Part shown: piece by piece, positions 44,653 to 54,779 of the stretch
How the letters are laid out: each line of letters begins with the position of its first letter
Position numbering within the stretch: position 1 is the stretch's first letter
From: Meghimatium bilineatum
Taxonomy: Eukaryota; Mollusca; Gastropoda; Stylommatophora; Philomycidae
Length of the DNA stretch: 64,000 nucleotides
Direction: 5' to 3'
Assembly: GCA_034231615.1 (NCBI GenBank)
Contig: CM067304.1
Location: forward strand, 16,915,944-16,979,943
The notes under the pieces: generated by a model
Told to the model about the DNA's origin: nothing
What the model saw: the letters and a program-made list of their open reading frames with translations, nothing else
Database searches by the model: none
Program-made: the position numbers and the translations under genes

Positions 44653-44764
44653 AATCATCACACGTCCAAAAAAACCATCAGGGCCGTAGACAAGTTTTCA
44701 TTGAGAGAGGGGTTTTACCTATAAAATAATGCGAAAAAAGCATTCGTCCATTTTTGTATGTACT

Positions 44765-44960
44765 TCCATCTTTTTGATGCGAAAGCTGATGACTTTTTTG
44801 ATGCGAAAACTGATGACTTTTTTATGTGAAAGCTGATGACTTTTTTGATGAGAAAGGTGATGACTTTTTTGATGAGAAAGGTGATGACTTTTTTGATGCG
44901 AAAGCTCATGACCTTTTTGATGAGAAAGGTGATGACTTTTTTGAATGAGAAAGATGACCT
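44765..44960. repeat. 24-bp minisatellite, about 8 copies
   Basis: GATGACTTTTTTGATGAGAA plus AGGT repeats at 24 bp with one-base indels in the T run. Two minus frames stay open across it as an artefact. Confidence 0.92.
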
Positions 44961-45104
44961 TTTTGTGAAAAATCGTTAATGTATGGGTTTCACCCACCTT
45001 TTGGCTAAATTCCTAGCAATAAAAAACATGTTATGATTTCCTAAGGGTGGGAGTTGAACACCCACCACCCTTAACAACAGACCTATAAACCATGCAAGTA
45101 GGTA

Positions 45105-45660
45105 TATTTGTCGCTTTACTATTGGCAGTAATGATTCTTACAGACCTGTATGAATCTATTTTATTTCTAACGTACACATTTGTTGCTAGATGGACTAGTA
45201 TTGTAGCTTGGTAAAAGCTCACCAACCAAGCTTATTGACAACATGAGAGGCAGAGAGTCGTGGAGAAACATGATCGCCTATGCCTTTCGGCATGGCACTT
45301 GATTGATTGACACATTTGTCTCATGCTCTTTATAGGAGATGTGCAGAATTCGTCTGTAACATTTGTATTCGAAGGTTTGTAACTTCTCTCCATGACTGCA
45401 GTGAGTGTTCAGCTTTCACACCAACACAACACAATAGACAACATAAGTGAGTTTCAAAGTTAGTTTTTCACACTAACACTGACTTTGCTTTTCCACATTA
45501 AAGTTAACCTTGACATATCCGCTACATCCATCTCCAGCCGTATAGACCTATCTCTAAGTCTGTTTTGATTTTTCCATCGCTGCATAGGCCTATGCAGGAT
45601 CCGAGGTATTTGGAAATATTCAAGTCCTCAAATTTATACCAATTTATTATGTTGTTGGTT
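45105..45660 (-). mobile_element. LINE C-terminal fragment interrupted by a nested insertion
   Basis: The minus strand reads HGEKLQTFEYKCYRRILHIS, then YKEHETNV (45390-45310). It resumes below the insertion with NVYVRNKIDS (45183-45145), as in HKTNVYVRNKVEM at 30170. The interruption is at 45184-45309. Confidence 0.8.
45184..45309 (+). mobile_element. 126-bp LINE 3' end nested in a LINE, 10-bp TSD
   Basis: It contains GCAGAGAGTCGTGGAGAAAC, then ATGATCGCCTATGCCTTTCG, GCATGGCACTTGATTGATTG, the very 3' end of the family seen at 21640-21690, with a GATT tail. It is flanked by ACACATTTGT at 45174-45183 and 45310-45319. Confidence 0.85.
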
Positions 45661-45687
45661 TGTGCTTCTGTACCTTCACTGTTCTTC

Positions 45688-45965
45688 TTCTTCTTCTGCG
45701 TTCGTTCTCATACTCCTGCAGATTAACAGGATGTAGTCCGGAGAACGGAATGCGTTGTGTCATGGTTTACATCATTGTTGCGATATCTGCGCCTTTCGAC
45801 CTGACACATCCGACTTCAGCATGGCTTTGGGTCACTTACCCTATATGGGATGGGACAGCCAACTCGATCCCATAACCTCGTTAGTCGCCTTTTACGACAT
45901 GCATGGAAAGTAAACAGTGTTGATATTCTTTGCTCCCCTTTCGGGCCCGGCAACACAAGGGCGAC
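45688..45965 (+). repeat. Dispersed repeat family D, best-preserved copy
   Basis: TTCTTCTGCGTTCGTTCTCA, TACTCCTGCAGATTAACAGG, ATGTAGTCCGGAGAACGGAA, ATATCTGCGCCTTTCGACCT, GACACATCCGACTTCAGCAT, GGGACAGCCAACTCGATCCC, GTTAGTCGCCTTTTACGACA and TTCTTTGCTCCCCTTTCGGG. I use this copy as the reference. It has no convincing open frame. Confidence 0.7.
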
Positions 45966-46194
45966 CTTCGCTGTTAACCAAGATCATATTTCATTCAGCG
46001 TTGATTTTGGTCTCCTTACTAGCACAATGAGAAAAAAATTATGACAACACTTTGTATGAAAAAAAATTATGGTGCTTTATGGGGAGATGTGGCCACATCA
46101 CGTGTCCATAGTCCAACTTTTTAATATTGTGAGTAAGAAAGGAATCTCCAAATAATCACATGTATATTTTGATAATTTTGTGTTTCTTGTTTAT

Positions 46195-46460
46195 GTGTGG
46201 AGCTAATGGAGTGCATGGTCATGTTGTTAGAACTCTGATGTCCCGAGTTCAATCCACGGTTGGGACATGATTTTATCTTGTGGAGGTACAATTAAAATCC
46301 TTCCTATATATGTTGAGGTATCTGCTATGGCAAAGCAGTCTTTATTTCCACAGCCCATAGAAAGTCTCTCTGCACTCCTTCACAGGAAAACATGCAGTAA
46401 CAAAAGTTTTAAGTTTTTGTTGTTTATGTGTTTCTTGAAAAAGGTCCCAGTTGGACCGTA
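46195..46460 (+). mobile_element. tRNA-derived SINE-like element
   Basis: AGTGCATGGTCATGTTGTTA (A-box-like) and CCGAGTTCAATCCACGGTTG (B-box-like) head a body with TTATCTTGTGGAGGTACAAT, TTCCACAGCCCATAGAAAGT and CTTCACAGGAAAACATGCAG. The body is shared with 15010-15190 in the opposite orientation. Confidence 0.65.
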
Positions 46461-46850
46461 AAGTAGAAAAAAGGTCTTTGTTATTTTGTTTATTACTATT
46501 TATTTATTTTTTACATTGATAGTTAGGCTATAACAGTAACCATTAGTATTTCATACAGCTTTTGTGACTTGGAGATTAAAAAATCACAACTTCAGCTGCA
46601 GATAAATTGAGCTGCATGCAACGCACTAAGGGGCACCCCTACTAGGTTCATACTGGGGTCCTCTCAGTGCGTAGAGTGAAGATAGTTGGATGTAGCGATT
46701 TATGTGTCTTATCAAAATTTTGTTTTGTTAACTACTGTATGGTGTGTTTAGTTACAAATGTGGCCACGCCTCCCCATAATTAACCAAAATTTCACAATAA
46801 GAATTCCTAAGACACATTCATTGTGTGATGTTTTTTTGTTCAGTGGGACA
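46461..46850. other. Spacer, no gene seen
   Basis: AT-rich; no motif that I can support. Confidence 0.3.
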
Positions 46851-46854
46851 GTTT

Positions 46855-47195
46855 TTTAAACAACACCATGCTACCAATGCCAAACATGGTCTTTAATAGT
46901 CTCGCAGCAAAGAAAAATCATTACATGTGAAATGAAATGTATGAGAAAAGCTGTAATGGTTGCTAAACTAGATAAAATAAAAAATAAAGCAATTGGGAAA
47001 AGGATAGGTATAATATCATGTATTGAACATATCAAAAGACAGCAAGTAAAATGGTTTGATCACCTTATGAGAATGAAACTAAATACTAATAAGAGCAGAT
47101 AACAAAAGAGTATCTGGACATAAAGCCACAGGGAGACCACGAAAACGGTGGATAGAAAAAAATCTAGATAACCTTGAACAAACATGGACTCAATT
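46855..47195 (+). mobile_element. LINE C-terminal fragment (QCQTW family), frame broken
   Basis: CACCATGCTACCAATGCCAA, ACATGGTCTTTAATAGTCTC, AAAAATCATTACATGTGAAA and GGAGACCACGAAAACGGTGG follow the order of 9650-10000 and, in reverse complement, 6846-6553. The end reads GHKATGRPRKRWIEKNLD. Confidence 0.75.
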
Positions 47196-47985
47196 CGACC
47201 AAGGTGACACATCTGGCCCTGGATTGACAAAACTCCACCCGAGTAGAACGCTCCTTCATTAGGCATTTGCATTAAGCTGAAGTCTCCTGGGTATGAAAGA
47301 TCGCTCATAAAAACCACCCCACTGCACATAGGAAGTACGCAGGTGGTTGCATCTGTGAGTCTCACCAATGGCCCACTAGACAAACCACCCATGCAACAGA
47401 AAACCTTAGTGGATGATGTGCCGTTATATTGAGGTTATCTTCTTAGAGAAGCTTCATGGCACGTCATCTATACAATTGTGCGTTTATTTTGTTGTTTAAA
47501 TGTGTTATATTTTGTTGTTTAAATGTGTTCCATGTTTACCTGAATATATATGTATGCACCCTCTGTGGTTGGGAGGGAGCCAGAGATGTACTGTGCAGCA
47601 CTGGGGAGGAGGAACCTGACAGCACTGTTTTTTTCCTATGGCTTAGACCCATCACAGAGGCACAGTGACTCAGGACGTGACAATCCTTTTGACTTGAACA
47701 TTTGGTTGGATGCCTGGAGCAATAGAGAAGTTCGGCATAACCAGTAGTCAATTGGTGGTGGGGAATGAGCACAGTGAACCCTGTCTTGGCTACGTGGCTA
47801 GGAGCAGTACATAGGTTGAGACCTACCTTCCTGGAGGTGTGATAGTTATTCTCTGGCTCTGTCCCGAGGTGGGGTCAAAATCCACAGACTTCCCAGCAAT
47901 ATAATGCCATTTAATGGCATTAGTTCAAAGGGCATGAGCCCATGGACCGCTGGATTAAAAACCAATCAACCAACCAACCAACCAC
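47196..47985 (+). mobile_element. Probable LINE 3' UTR or terminal region
   Basis: The stretch ends with AAAGGGCATGAGCCCATGGA, then CCGCTGGATT and CAACCAACCAACCAACCA. The same terminal sequence closes the RNase H LINE at 21075-21120. No protein motif is visible upstream, so I infer only the 3' end with confidence. Confidence 0.45.
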
Positions 47986-48094
47986 ATATGAAGTAAGAGC
48001 TAATCGCTTTAAGAAAGAAGAATGGCAGGTGTGAATACTATCAACCATAATTCACCTGGAGAAAGACAACAGCTTTTTAAAATAGATTTAGCAA

Positions 48095-48212
48095 AGTCCC
48101 AGATGACTGGTTAAATGTAACTGTAGGGAACAAGTCCAAAATGATTGGTTAAATGTAACTGTAGGGAACAAGTCCAAGATGACTGGTTAAATGTAACTGT
48201 AGGGAGCAATGC
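48095..48212. repeat. 38-bp tandem repeat, 3 copies
   Basis: GATGACTGGTTAAATGTAAC plus TGTAGGGAACAAGTCCAA at 38-bp spacing (48111, 48149, 48187). Confidence 0.92.
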
Positions 48213-48377
48213 TAGGATCTGGGAAGTCTTTTACTTTAGAGAGGTCTTTGCTATGACCATCCTGCATTTTTAAGACAAACAGGTAAATTCCCCACACAAA
48301 CAGGGTTGATTCCCTACCAGAAGTTCAGGCATGATTTCTTCCCAGAAGTCATTGCAGAAAAAAATCATGAGGATTAG

Positions 48378-48483
48378 TATAGTGGAATTCCTCTATAGAG
48401 AATCCTCTTATAACACATTTCCCTATATAGCAACATATTTTGTTGGTCTGGACCAAGTTGTTATAAGGGGATTCCACTATAAT
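48378..48483. mobile_element. About 105-bp Tigger/pogo-like MITE
   Basis: TATAGTGGAATTCCTCTATA at the left and TTATAAGGGGATTCCACTAT at the right are imperfect terminal inverted repeats bounded by TA. The interior shares TTTCCCTATATAGCAAC and TTGGTCTGGACCAAGTTGTT with the split relic at 21178-21790. Confidence 0.65.
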
Positions 48484-48590
48484 AAACCCTACATCTTCTT
48501 AGTTTCCTCTCATAGTATACATGGCAGATTGTAGTATTATTCATCTTTGCTCCACCATTGAATCACAGTAACACAAGCAGTTAATTATAT
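48484..48590 (+). repeat. Partial dispersed repeat family D copy (3' part)
   Basis: CTTAGTTTCCTCTCATAGTA, ACATGGCAGATTGTAGTATT and CATCTTTGCTCCACCATTGA follow the 3' block order of the family. It directly abuts the MITE. Confidence 0.45.
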
Positions 48591-49285
48591 AGCATAACTT
48601 TCTGTAATATTTAGAATTTACTGAATGACTTTTTGCATCTTGCAGACGATCATTAAGAAAACAAACAAAAATAAGCCAATGAGCCTTTTCTCTCAGTAAT
48701 GGAAGACTTTCTAAGCGATCATGTTGCTAAAGCAACAGAAATAAAACAATTTTATTTTGTTTTCATCTTTTCAATTTATCTTCCATATCTTTTATTATAT
48801 TGTTCCTAAACAACATCGCCCCAGCCAGCACACAGATTGTGCCTCCAGACAGCTCAAGTTTTGGCCAAATTTTTTCCAGATTTTGGAGAAATCTTTCATT
48901 GAGGACTTACAAATATCTTTGTACCTCAGCATTGGACTACCACAGGCCTTCAGAAGCGTCTCTGAATAGTACTTATTGTGGAATGCGACAATTTGGCATT
49001 CTGTGGACATGGTCCAGCCCTCGCAATCTATTTTTATTAAGTGTTTTCATAGCAGATGGTAGCTGAGTGTGGCGTAAAAGTTCTATATTAATGATTTTAT
49101 AGTGCAATTTAATGTAAGATTTTGTTGAGACATCTTAGCTGAAAGGTGTTTAGTCTCCTCTCATGTCTTGTGTAGGTTGTCCATGTTTCAGATCCATAAT
49201 ATAGTTTGGATTACCTTGTTGTGAAGCAGACATAAGCCATTTTAGCAATATTCTCTTGTATGGCTGGTCGATTATACTATCAATA
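48591..49285. other. Spacer; possibly old LINE sequence
   Basis: The minus strand at 49010-48795 is open for 71 codons (KACGSPMLRYKDICKSSMKD). This resembles the HGKPLLRYKDVCKRDM block found downstream of RT in some LINEs. It is weak evidence, so I leave it unassigned. Confidence 0.35.
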
Positions 49286-49287
49286 TA

Positions 49288-49505
49288 ATCACAGACGTAC
49301 ACTGTTCAGCAGATGTGGTAAAACATTGAATGTATTAGTTACCAAAGTCAAAGGTGCCAGGCCATTGGTGCAAATAAAACAGCAACACAACACATTTCCA
49401 TTGTGTGAACTACATTCTGTTGGAAATCTTGTAGGATCACTGTGCTACTATAACAGATATCCATGGGAGTTTGAGAACGAACAAAATAAAAAAGACCTAC
49501 ATAGT
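49288..49505 (-). repeat. Dispersed repeat, relative of family D, minus orientation
   Basis: It mirrors 27290-27500 block by block on the opposite strand (see that entry). The end GAGTTTGAGAACGAACAAAA corresponds to the family's start TTCGTTCTCAAACTC. Confidence 0.6.
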
Positions 49506-49732
49506 GTATAAACAGATAAACAGAAAACAAACATTGCATTTTTTGGTTCAAAATGTATTTAGATTTGCACACTAACATTTCTTTCCTTACACACTAACTT
49601 TTCTTTCCTCATGTACTATAGAATTGTGAATGTTTATGTAGTTGATACATCTATTATTCTTATGGTGAAACCAATTCCATTCTTGATTGTTCTTCACATA
49701 AAACATTCAAGTAATAACTGTTTCTCATTGAT

Positions 49733-50140
49733 GGTACCAAGACTTGTCTAGTTTATCCCTGATGGTACCAAGACTCTTGTCTAGTTGTTCCTTGATGGTA
49801 CAAAGACTTGTCAAGTTTATACTTGATGGTACTAATACTCTTGTCTAGTTTCTCCTTGATGGTACCAAGACTCTTGTCTAGTTTATCCTTGATGGTACCA
49901 AGACTCTTGTCTAGTTTATCCTTGATGGTACCAAGACTTTTGTCTAGTTTATGTTTGATGGTACCAAGACTTGTCAAGTTTATACTTGATGGTACTAATA
50001 CTCTTGTCTAGTTTCTCCTTGATGGTACCAAGACTCTTGTCTAGTTTATCCTTGATGGTACCAAGACTCTTGTCTAGTTTATCCCTGATGGTACCAAGAC
50101 TCTTGTCTAGTTTATCTTTGATGGTACCAAGAAACTCAAA
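49733..50140. repeat. 33-bp minisatellite, about 12 copies, higher-order period 163 bp
   Basis: The unit is CCTTGATGGTACCAAGACTC plus TTGTCTAGTTTAT. A diverged trio starting GACTTGTCAAGTTTATACTT occurs at 49805 and 49968, so a block of five units has been duplicated. The period gives open 11-residue repeats on both strands (SSLSLMVPRLL; DKLDKSLGTIK). Confidence 0.95.
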
Positions 50141-50499
50141 ATCTAGTTTCTCAGAGTGCTTCTTCATCAATATTTTTGTTTTGGTAGTGTATTCTATTCA
50201 GGACATAGCATCAACACAGCATTTTTTGGCTTTATTTATTTTCTATGCAATATAAAAACATTCAGTAGTTTGCCATCTCTCTAAACAATATGAATATACA
50301 ATTGTCTGCGGGGAGATTTGAACCCAGTACTTTTGCCATCACAGACTCAAGAGTTTGTGAGCTGGAGGAAGTTGGAAGAAGCTGTGAATGGGTGACATTT
50401 AGCAAAGATAGAAAGTTATTGACAACAGCTGTGATCCAGCTGGGATGAGAGTGCAGTGACTTGGCTGCCAACAGAACAGAGGGATGATCCAAGAACTCA

Positions 50500-50860
50500 C
50501 AATGAAGCACTTTAAGCCACATATAATTTACACAGATGGCTCAGTAACACAAGAAAAACACGTATGTGGTTGGGGTTTCATGGCCTACCAAAATGGCAGG
50601 AAATTAGCTAAGAAGTGAGCTGCATATCCCACTATAACATCAAGTACAAGAATGGAAATAGAGGTAGTGACAGCAGATCTCACTATGCTGGTGATGCAAT
50701 CACCAACAGACTCAGTGATTTTATTGAACTCTCAAAGTATGCTGTGCAAGATAGAAAAATGTTATGACCAATTATGCTGTACACCTAAAGAAATACTACA
50801 AAGGAGGTGCATCTAATGTAGTACCGCAATCACCCTGACAGATTATGGGTTTATGAATAG
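50500..50860 (+). mobile_element. LINE RNase H fragment and LINE tail
   Basis: HIIYTDGSVTQEKHVCGWGF (first catalytic Asp) is followed by a stop and then STRMEIEVVTADLTMLVMQS (Glu block). From about 50800, GGAGGTGCATCTAATGTAGT and CCCTGACAGATTATGGGTTT match a GCESW-type 3' end. These are two overlapping remnants. Confidence 0.65.
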
Positions 50861-51185
50861 ATGGTTCATTTGTCATGTCAGAGGTGTTAAGTCTAAGGCA
50901 TATGGTTCTTGCATTCCATGTACTCATTCTAAGTACTACTGATTGCTTGTTTTGTCTAGGTACTATACATTATTAAAATCAGCTTTCCCATGTTTCATCT
51001 ATTTCAATGTGTCCAATGAGGCAGGCAGAAATAATGGGCAACACCTAATAGCAGTGCAGATTATGCCAGGTGTTAGCTGACCAGTACAACTAAATTGCTG
51101 CTCTCACTGAAATGAGTGACTCGTAGTGAACTTCCACTAATTTAAGAGAAATTGAAACTTGTAAACTGTCCCTTTCTATGTTGTG
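50861..51185. other. Spacer, no gene seen
   Basis: No motif that I can support. Confidence 0.3.
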
Positions 51186-51189
51186 TCCA

Positions 51190-51398
51190 TTGACAAAAGG
51201 CGTTCTTCAAGGTATGGTGGAGGTTGAAAGAAGACTAGGAGGCCAGAAGAAGACATGGCTAGATAATATCAATGGCAGGGTGTGAAGTTTCAAAACTCAT
51301 CAGGATGGTAGAGGATAGAGATGTGTGAAAATCTTTCTGTACCAAATTTATCAATGTGACACTCCTACGACCCTGACAGACTATGGGTTTTATTATTA
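51190..51398 (+). mobile_element. LINE C-terminal fragment (GCESW family)
   Basis: GGCGTTCTTCAAGGTATGGT, GGCCAGAAGAAGACATGGCT and TACGACCCTGACAGACTATG parallel 30200-30390 (VLQGMVEVERRLGGQKKTWL in translation). Confidence 0.75.
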
Positions 51399-51985
51399 TA
51401 TCAGTATCTTTTGCCCACCTCATCTTCTACCATTGCCATTTAACTATGATTAAATTTTATGATGCGACTAATGCATGCAATGACATCGCCAGTACAATGT
51501 GAACGATTGGCTTTCATCCAATCATATCGCCAGTACAATGTGAACAATTGGCTTTCAAACCACAAGCTAATTCAACCAAGTTGAGTCTGTGAAGTGAACC
51601 AAAAAACCCCTCTACCACTGAGCCAACATATGGAGAAAATGTGTGTTTTCAAACAGTGTTCAGAACAAAATAGACTTCTGGAGATAGTGCCCACTGCAAA
51701 TGTTTGATGTTCAACACTGACACAAAATTTTTTACTTCCAAGGCAGGAAGTCTCCTGATGTTTTTGGCAGTTGGTGAAAACTGTGACTTTATTGGCACTT
51801 CATAGAACTAAAAGGTTTAGCTTGATGTGAAATTTTAAATTTAGCTAGCTGACAAATTAGGTTTGCCACTTCTGCTCTAGATGTAAAACTGGTTACCAAA
51901 TAATGTAGCAAATGTTTGTAGTGCTTAGGTGGCAGGAGTAAGTTCAGCCTACAACTTACAGCTGTATATTTCCATGTGACAAGAC
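51399..51985. other. Spacer downstream of the FOXRED1-like exon
   Basis: On the minus strand an AATAAA lies at about 51785-51792 (GCCAATAAAGTCACAG), roughly 490 bp after the stop codon. It is a possible but unproven polyadenylation signal. A short duplication (ATCGCCAGTACAATGTGAAC) occurs at 51485 and 51527. Confidence 0.35.
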
Positions 51986-51989
51986 TAAA

Positions 51990-52262
51990 AAACTTTGGCG
52001 GAGACATCCACAGAACTGTAAGTCAATAAATCTTCCATTCTTACAGTGAGTTATAAATATGACAGGTCTGAAATGATCTTGGCGGAGACACTCACAGAAC
52101 TGTTAAGTCAATAAATCTTCCATTCTTACAGTGAGTTCTAAATATGACAGGTCTGAAAAATCTTGGCGGAGACATTCACAGAACTGTTAAGTCAACAAAA
52201 CTTCCATTCTTACAGTGAGTTATAAATATGACATGACTTTAAAAAAAAAAACTTTAGCGGAG
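51990..52262. repeat. 84-bp tandem repeat, about 3.3 copies, in the FOXRED1-like 3' UTR region
   Basis: GGCGGAGACATTCACAGAAC recurs at 51997, 52081 and 52165, and in a decayed form at 52256. Units include TCAATAAATCTTCCATTCTT and CAGTGAGTTATAAATATGAC. The array ends 14 bp from the stop codon of the minus-strand exon, so it would be transcribed as 3' UTR if the gene is active. Confidence 0.92.
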
Positions 52263-52276
52263 ATACAGAATTAAAA

Positions 52277-52519
52277 CTATCTGCTATAATGCAGATTCAT
52301 CTCCTCTTTTACTGGATCCCTTGTTATAAATCTGTCAAAATGAAACCTCTCCAAATCAATTGTTACATAATTTCCATCAAAAATAAACTCTGTGATTGCA
52401 CAACCGATGCCAATAGCATGTTGTAACCCATGTCCACACAATCCATTGGCAAAAATGAAATTGTTCAGGTTCTGGTCAAAGAAATTTCAGTCGTTGTAGA
52501 CAGCCCAAGCAGTTTTTAT
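52277..52519 (-). CDS. FOXRED1: FOXRED1-like terminal coding exon (FAD oxidoreductase C-terminus), one in-frame TGA
   Basis: FOXRED1 is a mitochondrial FAD-dependent oxidoreductase-like protein needed for complex I assembly. The minus strand reads IKTAWAVYND, TGA at 52487-52489, NFFDQNLNNFIFANGLCGHG, LQHAIGIGCAITEFIFDGNY, VTIDLERFHFDRFITRD and a TAG at 52277-52279. This follows the family's C-terminal pattern (SAWAGYYDYNTFDQN ... GHGLQxAxGIGxAxxE ... TIDLxxFxFxRF). The acceptor TATCCCTCTTTTCAG ends at 52520. A Gly-His-Pro segment of about eight residues between DQN and the NFIFA block is missing, and the TGA replaces a Tyr position. Both suggest decay, or an acceptor at 52472 that would skip the TGA. 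Upstream exons are not visible and may lie beyond the window. Confidence 0.7.
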
Positions 52520-52769
52520 CTGAAAAGAGGGATACAAGGTAAGAGAAATTATGAAACAAAAACCAAAATATTAGTTTGTAAATTCAGTATGCAGACAGAT
52601 CAGATCATAGCAAGACAACTATATAAACTAAAATGCAAAATACTATATCATTAATTTAACAAAGATAGGCAGGGAAGTGTCACCTTTACAAACAAAATAA
52701 ATATATATCTAATAATAATAATTCAAATATATTCTGTAAATAATTCAAATATTACGTGTGCTGTCAATC

Positions 52770-53180
52770 ATTTCTTCTTATGGTCCATGCCATGTGACAT
52801 TGGGTATATTTATAAACAGCCTTCTGTTTCATGTGCAGTCAATAATTTCCAATACGGATGTTCTTCCATGCCACAATGCTAGGTTGTCCAGCATCTTCTC
52901 TCTTTGTCTTCCCCTACCCTTCTAATTTATGAATGAATTAATATCAACAGGCATAAATGCACAAGACCTGCAATCCCTAGCAACTGACCGACAGGCATGG
53001 AGAACTATGACATCCGCCCTATGTGCCAAACTTAGCAAAAGAGGAACTGACTGACTGACCCTTCTTGCTTCTCAACTTGTCTGTTGTCATGGTGTGTTCC
53101 CTCTTTCCTGTTCTCATGATAAATCAAAAAAATGTGTACTGTCTCTTTCTGATGCGGGTGTGCAGCTTTTTTTTTTTTTA
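52770..53180 (-). mobile_element. LINE C-terminal fragment interrupted by a nested LINE tail
   Basis: The minus-strand LINE 3' blocks TTCCATGCCACAATGCTAGG, CATCTTCTCTCTTTGTCTTC (52870-52915) and TTCTCAACTTGTCTGTTGTC, CTGTCTCTTTCTGATG (53068-53160) form one C-terminus of the type at 17920-18160, split by 52924-53057. Confidence 0.7.
52924..53057 (+). mobile_element. 134-bp LINE 3' end nested in a LINE, 8-bp TSD
   Basis: The plus strand reads INAQDLQSLATDRQAWRTMT, then SALCAKLSKRGTD and a GACTGACTGA tail. It is flanked by ACCCTTCT at 52916-52923 and 53058-53065. Confidence 0.75.
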
Positions 53181-53329
53181 AATTAATTTCTTTCAAGTCA
53201 TCTTCATTACGCTCTTTTAAATGTCCATGGTGTTCTTAACATTCTTCTATAAAACCACATCTCTGCTGCCTCAACATAATTTTTCACTATTTGCGCATTG
53301 TCTGTGCTTTTTAACTGTTCTGAAATATT

Positions 53330-53612
53330 TAGGTACCACCAATACATTCAATTGTACCACCAATACATACAATTGTACCACAATACATTCAATTGTACCA
53401 CCAATGTATCCAATTGTACCACAATACATTCAATTGTACCACCAATACATACAATTGTACCACAATACATTCAATTGTACCACCAATACATCCAATTGTA
53501 CCATCAATACATCCAATTGTACCACAATACATCCAACTGTACCACCAATACATTCAATTGTACCACCAATACATCCAATTGTGCCACCAATACATTCAAT
53601 TGTATCAACAGC
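53330..53612. repeat. 19/20-bp minisatellite, about 14 copies
   Basis: Alternating units TCAATTGTACCACCAATACA (20 bp) and the same without one C (19 bp). The mix of lengths keeps three overlapping plus frames open, which are artefacts. It holds many MfeI-like CAATTG palindromes. Confidence 0.95.
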
Positions 53613-53814
53613 ACAATGTTCATGATCAGGTTTTGAACTCCGAGCGAGTTTGACAGATTTGTATTTGTTAGATGGGTTCAATAATGATTCAGCTAACAAG
53701 TTGATGAATTACATTATAGTATAGATAAGAATTAATTCTCTTTTTTGACTTTTAACTCATTGGCTATCGCAGCCAAAGAGATATGTGAAACAGAATTTAA
53801 AAGGAGAATCATCA

Positions 53815-54378
53815 TCATCATCATCAAGTGCCTTGTCTAATGGTGTTGGAGATCATATCTCTCCATGTACATGGATCCCCATATATGTCATCATCTCTGT
53901 TGGTGTCGTCAAATGAAACCATTTAGTCAAACTGTATAATATCTTTTCTCTAGGTCTTCCCCTTGGTTTTTTTCCCCTTTATTATTCCTATTGTCACTAT
54001 ATTTTCAATGCCTCCACTTCTCATTATGTGCCCAATAAACATTGACTGTCTTTTTCTTATATTGTCAATAATGCATATTTTCACATCCATCCTTCTAAGA
54101 CATTCTTCATTAGTAATCCTTGCCGTCCAAGGAATGTGTAACATTCTTCGAATAAATCACATTCCTACTGCCTCCAATGATTTTTGTGAAGTCTTATTTA
54201 TTGTCCATGCTTCACTTCCATAGAGTGGCACTGGTTCAATGTAGCATTTGAGGACACATTTTCTAGTATCCATCGATATGGACTTGTTGTATAGGATTTG
54301 TTGCAAAAGGAGAATAGGAATGGCTAAAAATACTTTTAATGATATGAGAAAAATATTAACATCTAAACAAATTACAAA
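53815..54378 (-). mobile_element. LINE 3' end with inverted 5' segment (twin-priming structure)
   Basis: From about 54300 down to 53950 the minus strand reads SISMDTRKCVLKCYIEPVPL, YGSEAWTINKTSQKSLEAVG, HIPWTARITNEECLRRMDVK and NIRKRQSMFIGHIMRSGGIE. The block that should precede it in the LINE (RRIGMAKNTFNDMRKILTSK) is instead on the plus strand at about 54309-54370, directly next to the junction. This is the expected product of twin priming. A (ATC)n tract at 53812-53826 is the 3' tail. Confidence 0.75.
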
Positions 54379-54605
54379 TATAAATAACCCAAATATCGGA
54401 GGATGTCCGACAAAAAGAAAGTGCTGCAGTAACCAGACAAATAGAGGTAATTGCAAATAAGGTAAATAAGTTACTGAAGAAAACTGTCAATATAAAATAA
54501 AAATATAGAAAATAACAATAAAACAAAGAACAAATACAATTGTCAACGTGTCAGTCCAATTGGGATCTTTATCAAGACAACAAAAACAGTTAAGAAAACA
54601 AAACC
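54378..54605 (+). mobile_element. Dispersed family C element
   Basis: TTACAAATATAAATAACCCA, TATCGGAGGATGTCCGACAA, AGTAACCAGACAAATAGAGG, TAAGGTAAATAAGTTACTG and TTGTCAACGTGTCAGTCCAA. It matches 35720-36007 and the window-edge copy at 63872. Confidence 0.65.
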
Positions 54606-54779
54606 ATAACGAATTTAACCAAAATGGCTGGAAGAATGATTTCTCTCACCAGGAAATCATCACCCAGTGACAAATCCAGCGCAACACAATATTAATAAGT
54701 GCATATTGATGCGTTCAATATGTATAAATTATGAAATACTAAAACATGTAAGATGCAAAACTAAAGAAAGGGGACACCA

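Noticed and set aside
50290-50400. tRNA gene on the minus strand (ACTGGGTTCAAATCTCCCCG)
   Set aside because: The B-box and acceptor-like 3' end are there, but no D arm, anticodon stem or A box fits upstream. It is at most a tRNA-derived scrap.
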